This document shows positions 1 through 5,280 of a stretch of 7,265 bases of DNA, piece by piece (position 1 is the first letter of the stretch; the number at the start of each line of letters is the position of its first letter). The translations under genes and the position numbers were made by a program. The notes under the pieces were generated by a model that saw only the letters and a list, made by a program, of their open reading frames with translations, was not told where the DNA came from and searched no databases. The DNA comes from Clostridiales bacterium (GTDB taxonomy: Bacteria > Bacillota > Clostridia > Christensenellales > Aristaeellaceae): NCBI GenBank assembly GCA_004555535.1, contig SFHU01000131.1, forward strand, positions 1 to 7,265, written 5' to 3'.

Positions 1-1050
1 CAGGCCGTCCTTGCCGGAGATGTGGCCGCGCACCGTCAGGCCTCCGGAGGATTCGCCGCCGATGAGTGCATCGTGCGCATCCATCGCGGCGGAGATGTGC
101 TTGAAGCCGACCGGCACCTCGTAGCAGGTCTCGCCGAAGGCCGCCGCCACGCGGTCGAGCATGTGCGTCGTAGCGATGTTGCGCACAGCTGGGCCCTTCC
201 AGCCCTTGTACTTGAGCAGATAGTCATACAGCAGCACGAGCACCTCGTTGGCCGTGACGTAGCGCCCGCGCTCGTCGATGATGCCCAGGCGGTCGGCGTC
301 GCCATCCGTCGCGATGCCGATGTCCGCATGATGGTCGGCGACGGAGCCCTGCAGGTCGCGCAGCGTCTCCGGGTTGGGCGCGGGCAGATGACCGCCAAAG
401 AACGCGTCGTGCCGGTCGTTGATGACGTCGACGTCGCAGCGCGCGGTGAAGAGGATCGTCATCAGGCCCGTCAGGCTCACGCCGTACATCGGGTCGAGCA
501 CGATGCGCGGCCGACGCGCACGGATGGCCTCCATGTCGATCTTCTCCATGATGGAATCCAGATACGCGTCGCGCGGATCGATGAAGCGCACCCGGCCGCA
601 GGCAAGCGCCTCCTCAAAGGGCATCGTGCGGATTTCCCCGTCCGTCAGCGCGTTGGCCTCCCGGCCGATGGCGTCGGTCACATCCTCGGTCGCGTCGCGG
701 CCGCCGCGCGTGAAGAGCTTGATGCCGTTGTAGATCGCCGGGTTGTGGCTCGCCGTCACGGCCGCGCCGTAGGGCAGGTCCATGTGCTTCACGGTGAACA
801 TGATCTGCGGCGTCGGCGCCGCGAGGTTGACAAAGAACAGCCGGATTTCCTCCGCCGCCATGACCTCCGAAAACCAGATCGCGGATTCCCGGCTGAGAAA
901 GCGCCGGTCATAGCCGATGCAGAGCCCCTGCTCCTGCACGCCCTCCCGCTTCATGCGCCGGGCCAGCGCCAGCGCGACACGCTGGATGTTCGCCCGCGTG
1001 AATCCGTCTCCGATCACGGCGCGCCAGCCGCCCGTGCCGAATTGAATCAT
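1..1050 (-). CDS. Phosphoglucomutase/phosphomannomutase family protein (C-terminus cut off by window edge)
   Basis: The first 350 residues of an alpha-D-phosphohexomutase are visible; the rest lies beyond base 1. The family interconverts hexose 1- and 6-phosphates in the cytoplasm, feeding glycolysis or cell-envelope sugar nucleotides. The protein opens with FGTGGWRAVIG (residues 4-14). It has the catalytic serine loop TASHNPAIYNG (99-109, phospho-Ser101), the metal loop DGDADR (249-254), GFKHI (315-319) and the sugar-binding loop GGESSGGL (331-338). All three domains normally needed for catalysis are therefore present and intact. Only the C-terminal phosphate-binding domain is missing from view. 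The ATG at 1050 is supported by AAGGAGG at 1058-1064, seven bases upstream. Whether the substrate is glucose or mannose phosphate cannot be told from this. No convincing promoter is visible in front of it. The family call is secure; the exact substrate is not. Confidence 0.93.
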   Translation of the reverse strand, partial: MIQFGTGGWRAVIGDGFTRANIQRVALALARRMKREGVQEQGLCIGYDRRFLSRESAIWFSEVMAAEEIRLFFVNLAAPTPQIMFTVKHMDLPYGAAVTASHNPAIYNGIKLFTRGGRDATEDVTDAIGREANALTDGEIRTMPFEEALACGRVRFIDPRDAYLDSIMEKIDMEAIRARRPRIVLDPMYGVSLTGLMTILFTARCDVDVINDRHDAFFGGHLPAPNPETLRDLQGSVADHHADIGIATDGDADRLGIIDERGRYVTANEVLVLLYDYLLKYKGWKGPAVRNIATTHMLDRVAAAFGETCYEVPVGFKHISAAMDAHDALIGGESSGGLTVRGHISGKDGL

Positions 1051-1174
1051 GGGATTGCCTCCTTCTGTATGCCTGCCGCCGAAGCAGCCGCTCCTGCAGC
1101 GCCTGTAAGCTGTGTTTTCTTTCTTCACCGGCGGGGGCAAATCCTGCCTGAACGCCCCGCATTTCCCTGACCGC

Positions 1175-1215
1175 AAAAAAAAACAAAGCTATCAGGCCAA
1201 GTCCAGACATTCCAA
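1175..1215 (-). terminator. Possible intrinsic terminator of the peptidoglycan-binding gene (U-tract plus proximal stem arm)
   Basis: Read on the minus strand, the arm of the long inverted repeat (1215 to 1187) is followed by TTTG and then nine T residues (1183-1175). Its partner arm is at 1324-1354. A transcript coming from the gene that ends at 1391 would fold this long stem and then run into the U-tract, which is terminator geometry. The unusually distant partner arm makes the call tentative. Confidence 0.4.
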
Positions 1216-1354
1216 AAAGCCTTTCTGCGCTTATCGGGCTTTTTGAGCCCGGGGCTCTGCCCCAACGCCCCGCCAAAAGGCTTTCCGATCGCCCTTTGGA
1301 AGCCTTCGGGCGCAAGGCCTCTATTGGAATATCTGGATTTTGGGTCTGACAGCT
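1187..1354. repeat. Nested inverted-repeat (MITE-like or structured intergenic) element
   Basis: The outer arms, 1187-1215 and 1324-1354, are imperfect inverted copies of about 30 bases. Their cores, TCCAGACATTCCAA (1202-1215) and TTGGAATATCTGGA (1324-1337), match at 13 of 14 positions, and both arms end in AGCT at the outside. Three smaller hairpins lie between them: CGGGCT/AGCCCG (1235-1240 with 1246-1251), GGGGC/GCCCC (1251-1255 with 1259-1263), and AAGGCTTTCC with GGAAGCCTT (1277-1286 with 1298-1306, one bulged base). The layout suggests either a small non-coding mobile repeat or a folded 3' untranslated element. GC-rich GGGGCTCTGCCCC-like intergenic repeats are familiar from several Clostridia, by recall. 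No target-site duplication is obvious, and no transposase is present. Confidence 0.6.
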
Positions 1355-1390
1355 CCGAAGTTCTTCATCTGTCCGGCGCAGCCATCTGGA

Positions 1391-2338
1391 TCAATGGATG
1401 ACCGGCGTGCCGTTCACGTCGAGCACAGTCACGCCGAGCGTCTCAAGCAGCGGCGCGCTCACCCAGGCCTCCCCGGCATAGGCGTAGACGCGGCTTCCCT
1501 CATCCGTCAGGAAGACGACGCCGTCGGCGGAGCCCATCGCACCCTCGCACAGGCCATCCTCCCCCGCCGTCATCAGGGCGATCTCGCTGCCGTCCTCCTC
1601 CCGCACGAGCTGCCAGCAGCCCGCGGCGAACGCGTATTCATAGCCCAGCTTGCCCATCACGCCGCAGAGCGGATAGAGCCGCTCCCCGTCCTCCCCGGCG
1701 CCGAGCATCAGCGTCGTGCGCACGTCATCGATGAAGAGCTCCGCCTCCTCCAGCGCAAAGGGCGCGCCGGCTGCGTCAGGCGTGGCCGTCGGCACAGGCG
1801 TCGGCTCGGGCGTGGGCGTCGGCTCGGAGGTCGGCTCGGGAGTCGGCGTCGGGCTGGGCGTGGGCGTCGGCTGCGCGACGACATCCTCCGCGAACATCCG
1901 CCCGATCGTCTCCGGGCCGACCTTGCCGTCGATCTTCTCGAGCTTGTGGACGCGCTGGAAGGCGTAGACCGCCGTGCGCGTGCCCAGGCCGAAGACGCCG
2001 TCGATCTCCCCCGTATAATAGCCCAGCTCCGCGAGGCGTCTCTGCAGCAGCACGACATCGTCGCCCTCCATGCCGCGCATCAGGATGCGCTCGCCCAGGC
2101 CCGCCGCCTCAATCTGCTCCTGCGTAATCGGCTCCGCCTCGCCGGAGGTCGCCTCCGCAGCCGTCGCCTCGGCCGGCACGGGAGTCTTTGGCACGGGGGT
2201 CTGCGGCGCGGGCGTGTCCCTGACCTGCACGCCCAGCATCGCAGGCGCGCCTGCCTCCGTCTCCGCCGACGCGGGGCAGACCGCCAGCGCCGCCGCCAGC
2301 GAAAGCGCCAGCAGCGCCGCCCTCTTTCCGTTTGTCAT
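1391..2338 (-). CDS. Secreted protein with a PG_binding_1-type domain and a Pro/Thr linker
   Basis: A 315-residue exported protein, probably acting at the cell wall. Residues 1-25 are a signal peptide: a KR-containing start, a hydrophobic core at 7-20, and a likely cut after PASA at 25. A low-complexity Pro/Thr/Ala/Glu stretch (about 42-70) leads to a peptidoglycan-binding domain at about 88-149. That domain shows the usual VVLLQRRLAELGYYTGEIDG and FGLGTRTAVYAFQ patterns. A strongly repetitive TPTPxPTP linker (156-187) follows, then a C-terminal region (about 195-315). Its ELFIDDVRTTL and ETLGVTVLDVNGTPVIH resemble copper-amine-oxidase-N-like wall domains; that second assignment is a guess. 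No hydrolase catalytic motif is visible, so the enzymatic role is unknown. The ATG at 2338 has GGAGG at 2348-2352, nine bases away. The gene follows the HAD gene by 59 bases on the same strand and is probably co-transcribed with it. Confidence 0.85.
   Translation of the reverse strand: MTNGKRAALLALSLAAALAVCPASAETEAGAPAMLGVQVRDTPAPQTPVPKTPVPAEATAAEATSGEAEPITQEQIEAAGLGERILMRGMEGDDVVLLQRRLAELGYYTGEIDGVFGLGTRTAVYAFQRVHKLEKIDGKVGPETIGRMFAEDVVAQPTPTPSPTPTPEPTSEPTPTPEPTPVPTATPDAAGAPFALEEAELFIDDVRTTLMLGAGEDGERLYPLCGVMGKLGYEYAFAAGCWQLVREEDGSEIALMTAGEDGLCEGAMGSADGVVFLTDEGSRVYAYAGEAWVSAPLLETLGVTVLDVNGTPVIH
1778..1873 (-). repeat. Tandem Pro/Thr-encoding linker repeat inside the peptidoglycan-binding gene
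   Basis: Bases 1778-1873 encode residues 156-187, an almost pure TP/EP repeat. The DNA is a degenerate array built from GTCGG, GGGCGT and GGCTC units on the plus strand. Such linkers space wall-binding domains from the rest of an exported protein. The array is a natural site for replication slippage and so for length variation between strains. Confidence 0.75.
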
Positions 2339-2397
2339 CTTCTCTCGCCTCCATAAAGCCGCGCGGCCTGTCCGCCCGCGGCCCGCTTTCCAATCCT

Positions 2398-3039
2398 TCA
2401 GAGAAAGAAACGATCCATCCGGCCCTTTTCATCCATGTGGAAGCCGTGAATGCCCGCGCGCATCGCGCCCTCGACGTTTTGGATCGTGTCGTCGATAAAG
2501 AGCGTCCTGCCCGGCTCCAGATCAAAGCCTTTGATCAGCGTCTCATAAATCTCCGGCTCCGGCTTGTTGTAGTGGCAGTCGCAGGAGATGCAGCCGCCGT
2601 CAAAGAGCGCAAAGCGATCCGCGAATTTCTCCCTGAGCCGGGCATACGCCACGCGATGATAGTTGGAGAGCAGGAGCAGCCGCTTGCCCGCGCGCCGGCA
2701 CCGCTCCGCGGCGCGCCAGCCCTCCTCGATGGGCTCCTTGAGCTCGATCCAGCCGGTGATGGCGTGCATGTAGTCCCCGTAGGCGCCGCCGAACTGCGCG
2801 CTCAGGCGCCGCGCGGCGTCCTCGTATTCGATCGTGCCCCGGTCAAACTCCGGCCAGTACGGCCCGCGATAGACCTGGCTGAGCATCGCGCGCTGCTTGT
2901 CCGCGTCGCCGGGGAAGAGGCGCTCAAGAAAGTCCTCCGGCGCAAACCGGATGAGGACATTCCCGATGTCAAACACCACCGTATCCACCTTATGCCACGG
3001 CATGGTCTCGTAGACCTGATCAAAACGCGTTCCTTCCAT
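2398..3039 (-). CDS. HAD-superfamily hydrolase, subfamily IA (YihX-like sugar-phosphatase type)
   Basis: A 213-residue cytoplasmic phosphatase-type protein. Motif I is VVFDIGNVL (21-29, nucleophile Asp24). Motif II is LLLLSN (121-126, Ser125). Motif III is the lysine of NKPEPEIYE (Lys159). Motif IV is FIDDTIQNVEGA (181-192, Asp183/Asp184). A helical cap lies between motifs I and II. The DIGNV form, with glycine where most HAD phosphatases carry the second, general-acid aspartate, is typical of the YihX-like branch, whose E. coli member dephosphorylates glucose 1-phosphate. Substrate here is inferred, not shown. The ATG at 3039 is preferred because GGAGGAGC lies at 3045-3052 and a TATAAT promoter sits upstream. 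The frame stays open further upstream, to 3378, but that stretch crosses the promoter and has no HAD features. Length is normal. It is the first gene of a likely two-gene unit with the wall-binding protein. Confidence 0.9.
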   Translation of the reverse strand: MEGTRFDQVYETMPWHKVDTVVFDIGNVLIRFAPEDFLERLFPGDADKQRAMLSQVYRGPYWPEFDRGTIEYEDAARRLSAQFGGAYGDYMHAITGWIELKEPIEEGWRAAERCRRAGKRLLLLSNYHRVAYARLREKFADRFALFDGGCISCDCHYNKPEPEIYETLIKGFDLEPGRTLFIDDTIQNVEGAMRAGIHGFHMDEKGRMDRFFL

Positions 3040-3105
3040 GTGCTGCTCCTCCGTAATCGGCCGCCTGACGGCATTTTTCCCCCTGCATAGTCTGCCGGTT
3101 CCTTC

Positions 3106-3134
3106 ATTATACAGGTGTTTCTCCCCGAACGCAA
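3106..3134 (-). promoter_or_regulatory. Sigma-A-type promoter for the HAD/peptidoglycan-binding unit
   Basis: On the minus strand, TTGCGT (3134-3129) and a perfect TATAAT (3111-3106) are separated by exactly 17 bases. Transcription would start near 3099, about 60 bases before the HAD ATG. The -10 box stands out because it is AT-rich in a GC-rich surround. The -35 box matches the consensus only at TTG. Confidence 0.7.
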
Positions 3135-3201
3135 CGCCTATTTCGCGCGCGTCAAACCGTCCGCCGCCGAAAAAAGCCGCGAAGACGCTCCCTTCCCGGC
3201 A

Positions 3202-3230
3202 TTGCCTGCGCGGCGGAAAAGGCGTATAAT
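3202..3230 (+). promoter_or_regulatory. Sigma-A-type promoter for the MATE gene
   Basis: TTGCCT (3202-3207) and a perfect TATAAT (3225-3230) are spaced by 17 bases. The start of transcription is expected near 3237, giving a leader of about 44 bases before the ATG at 3281. It is divergent from the HAD promoter, and the two -35 boxes are 67 bases apart, close enough for a shared regulator. I see no clear operator dyad between them. Confidence 0.72.
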
Positions 3231-3280
3231 AATGCCAATGCGCTTCCGGGCGCGAACGAATGAGAAAGGGATCGGTTCTG

Positions 3281-4651
3281 ATGCGTTCCACGACCAGGCC
3301 GGCCCGTTCGACGCTGATGACGGACGGACCGATTGCGCGGCAGCTCATCGCCTTTGCGCTGCCGCTGATGCTGGGCAATCTCTTCCAGCAGCTTTACAAC
3401 ACGGCGGATTCATTGATCGTCGGCAACTTTCTGGGCAGCGAGGCCCTCGCCGCGGTCAGCTCCTCCAGCAGCCTAATTCAGCTGATGGTCGGCTTCTTCA
3501 ACGGTGTCGCCGGCGGCGCGGGCGTCGTCATCGCCCGTTACTACGGCGCGCGCGACATTCCCCGCGTCCAGCGGACGATTCACACGATGCTCGCCTTTGG
3601 CCTGGCCGCTGGCTGCCTGCTGACCGCCGTGGGCGTGACGGTCACGCCCGTCCTGCTGCGGCTGATGGGCACACCTCAAAGCGTGCTCCCGCAGTCCATC
3701 CTCTACTTTCGGACGTATTTTCTCGGCTCGCTGGCCTTCGTCCTCTACAACATCTGCATGGGCATCCTGCAGGCCGTCGGCGACAGCCGCCATCCGCTGC
3801 AGTACCTGGTCATCTCCTCGGTCACCAACGTCGTGCTCGACCTGCTCTTTGTCGGCGTCCTGCACCGGGGCGTCGCCTGGGCCGCCGCGGCGACGGCGAT
3901 CTCCCAGCTGCTCTCGATGCTGCTGTGCCTCATTCGCCTGATGCACAGCGACCGCGACTACCGGGTGTATCCGCTCCGCATCCGCTTCCATCTTTGCGAG
4001 CTTCTGGAGATCCTGCGCAACGGCGTGCCCTCCGGCCTCTCCAACTGCATCATCTCCATCGCCAATGTCGTCGTGCAGAAGAACATCAACGCCTTCGGCG
4101 CGGCGGCGATGGCCGGCTGCGGCGCGCATTCGCGCATCGAGGGCTTCGCCTTCCTGCCCGTCGTCTGCTTCAACATGGCGCTGACCACCTTCGTCAGCCA
4201 GAACCTCGGCGCGAAGCGCTACGACCGCGTGCGAAAGGGCATGCGCATCGGCGTGGGCAGCGTCATGGCCATCGCCGAGAGCATCGCGCTGCTCATCTAC
4301 ATCTTCTCCCCGAAGCTCATCGGCCTGTTCGCGCAGGATCCGGAGGTCATCGCCTTCGGCGTCATGCACCAGCGGACGACGACGCCCTTCTTCTTCCTGC
4401 TCGCCTATTCCCACGCGATGGCCGCCGTGCTGCGCGGCGCGGGCAGGAGCACGGTGCCGCTGCTCGTCATGGCGGTGTGCTGGTGCGTCATTCGCGTGCC
4501 CTATGTCACCCTCGCGGCGCAGCTGCGCCCCTTGCTGACCTCCGTGTCCTCCGGCTATCCGGTCACCTGGGCGCTCAGCAGCCTCGTCTTCACCCTCTAC
4601 TACCTGCGCTCGGACTGGATGCACAGCCCCCGAAAGCATGCCTCCGCCTGA
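3281..4651 (+). CDS. MATE family efflux transporter
   Basis: A 456-residue polytopic membrane protein of normal MATE length, with hydrophobic segments throughout consistent with twelve helices. MATE proteins export cationic drugs, toxins or metabolites using Na+ or H+ gradients. Family signatures are QQLYNTADSLIVG near the first helix (36-48), GAGVVIARYYGARD after the second, an ILQAVGDSRHP loop, and in the second half FVSQNLGAKRYDRVRKG and VLRGAGRSTVPL. The paired motifs show the two-fold internal repeat. The ATG at 3281 is chosen over one at 3260 because a purine-rich AGAAAGGGA lies about nine bases before it and nothing suitable precedes 3260. The Shine-Dalgarno is weak and spaced slightly long, so the start is moderately sure. 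It has its own promoter at 3202-3230. Substrate cannot be predicted. No terminator follows it, so transcription may run into the next gene. Confidence 0.93.
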   Translation: MRSTTRPARSTLMTDGPIARQLIAFALPLMLGNLFQQLYNTADSLIVGNFLGSEALAAVSSSSSLIQLMVGFFNGVAGGAGVVIARYYGARDIPRVQRTIHTMLAFGLAAGCLLTAVGVTVTPVLLRLMGTPQSVLPQSILYFRTYFLGSLAFVLYNICMGILQAVGDSRHPLQYLVISSVTNVVLDLLFVGVLHRGVAWAAAATAISQLLSMLLCLIRLMHSDRDYRVYPLRIRFHLCELLEILRNGVPSGLSNCIISIANVVVQKNINAFGAAAMAGCGAHSRIEGFAFLPVVCFNMALTTFVSQNLGAKRYDRVRKGMRIGVGSVMAIAESIALLIYIFSPKLIGLFAQDPEVIAFGVMHQRTTTPFFFLLAYSHAMAAVLRGAGRSTVPLLVMAVCWCVIRVPYVTLAAQLRPLLTSVSSGYPVTWALSSLVFTLYYLRSDWMHSPRKHASA

Positions 4652-4671
4652 GCCGCCGCCGCTTTGCTCCC

Positions 4672-4700
4672 TTTACAAAGCCGCCCGCTTCTGCTATGAT
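4672..4700 (+). promoter_or_regulatory. Sigma-A-type promoter for the SH3-like exported protein
   Basis: TTTACA (4672-4677) and TATGAT (4695-4700) are separated by 17 bases. Each hexamer matches the consensus at five of six positions. The predicted start, near 4707, falls just before the AAGGAGG at 4711. The mRNA leader would be only about 19 bases, which also rules out the in-frame ATG at 4698 as the translation start. Confidence 0.75.
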
Positions 4701-4710
4701 GAAGGCAGGA

Positions 4711-4728
4711 AAGGAGGTTTTTCCATTG
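4711..4728 (+). promoter_or_regulatory. Ribosome binding site that fixes a TTG start
   Basis: AAGGAGG (4711-4717) sits eight bases before TTG (4726-4728). The first downstream ATG, at 4753, has no ribosome binding site. Starting at TTG gives a better signal peptide, with a basic KKNR N-terminal region. Confidence 0.8.
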
Positions 4729-5280
4729 AAGAAAAATCGCACCTTGCTAACGATGAAGCGCGCGTCGCTGCTCGCGCTCGCGCTGCTGCTGCTCGTCTTC
4801 CCCGCCCTGGCGCAGGAGAGCCTCGAAATTGGCACGCTCACGCCCGTCGTGCTGCCCGATCAGGACGCATCCGGCGAATGCGCGCTCTACTGCGGCCCGA
4901 CGCAGGGCTTCTACCGCCACGGCGAGGCCGTGATCGACACGCGCGAGCCGTTCGTCTGCTTCGGCCAGTATGACTGCTGGGCGATGGTCGCCGCCGGCTT
5001 GCCGGAGGCCTTCGGCCCGGTCGGCTGGATCGAGGCCGCCGCGCTGAGCAGCCTGGAGGGAGCCGCCGAGCTGGGCTTTGAGGATGCGCTGATGGTCATG
5101 ATCGAGGAGGACGCGCCGCTGACCGACGATCCGCTCTCCGACGCGCCCGAGGCGCTTGCGACGCTCCCGCGCGGCACGCAGGTGACGCTGCTGGCCGGCT
5201 TTGGCGACTGGGGCTATGTGCAGACGGAGCTTGAGGGCATTCCCGTCCGCGCGTTCGTGCCGATGTCTTCCATCCTGTAA
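4726..5280 (+). CDS. Exported protein with two SH3-like (SH3b-type) segments
   Basis: A 184-residue protein read from TTG. Residues 1-29 form a signal peptide: KKNR and KR before a long leucine/alanine core, with a likely cut after PALA at 29. The mature part has two bacterial-SH3-like segments. The first, about 50-107, shows LYCGPTQGFYRHGEA followed by a GQYDCWAMV strand and a VGWIEA end, the usual order of Clostridia SH3 repeats. The second, about 119-184, shows LPRGTQVTLLAGFGDWGYV. SH3b domains commonly bind wall peptides or serve as exported ligand modules. No catalytic domain is attached, so this looks like a stand-alone binding or sensor protein of unknown partner. It has its own promoter 26 bases upstream and a strong terminator downstream, and lies 74 bases after the MATE gene. 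An open minus-strand frame overlaps all but its first codons but has no coding features of its own here. Confidence 0.82.
   Translation: MKKNRTLLTMKRASLLALALLLLVFPALAQESLEIGTLTPVVLPDQDASGECALYCGPTQGFYRHGEAVIDTREPFVCFGQYDCWAMVAAGLPEAFGPVGWIEAAALSSLEGAAELGFEDALMVMIEEDAPLTDDPLSDAPEALATLPRGTQVTLLAGFGDWGYVQTELEGIPVRAFVPMSSIL

Larger units (their letters stand above)
1051..1390. other. 340-base intergenic region with a nested inverted-repeat element
   Basis: No gene is supported here. The part next to the phosphohexomutase (1051-1174) holds only its ribosome binding site and no recognisable promoter hexamers. The rest is mostly the inverted-repeat element at 1187-1354, flanked on its left by nine A residues at 1175-1183 (T9 when read on the minus strand). 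Open frames crossing the region on either strand have no ribosome binding site and no family resemblance. Confidence 0.7.

Noticed and set aside
22..1170. Long plus-strand open frame opposite the phosphohexomutase
   Set aside because: It is the antisense shadow of a clearly recognisable enzyme; it is Arg/Ala/His-rich, with no family resemblance and no ribosome binding site.
1340..2356. Plus-strand open frame opposite the peptidoglycan-binding gene, and the Gly/Val repeat frame at 1716-1967
   Set aside because: Both are antisense readings of the Pro/Thr linker and its surroundings; the minus strand carries the signal peptide and the domain.
2355..2389. Hairpin in the 59-base gap between the HAD and peptidoglycan-binding genes as a terminator
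   Set aside because: The only clean pairing is GCCGCG with CGCGGC across a 13-base loop. There is no U-tract on the minus strand, so read-through to the next gene is more likely.
3040..3378. N-terminal extension of the HAD protein
   Set aside because: It crosses the promoter and part of the MATE coding region. The ATG at 3039 has a good ribosome binding site and gives the normal family length.
3473..4639. Minus-strand open frame opposite the MATE gene
   Set aside because: Antisense shadow in GC-rich DNA; the product is Asp/His/Ala-rich and non-globular, while the plus strand is a canonical membrane transporter.
3115..4725. Plus-strand frame joined upstream of the SH3-like gene, seemingly a 721-residue protein
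   Set aside because: The upstream part reads the MATE gene in the wrong frame. The true start is fixed at 4726 by promoter, AAGGAGG and signal peptide.
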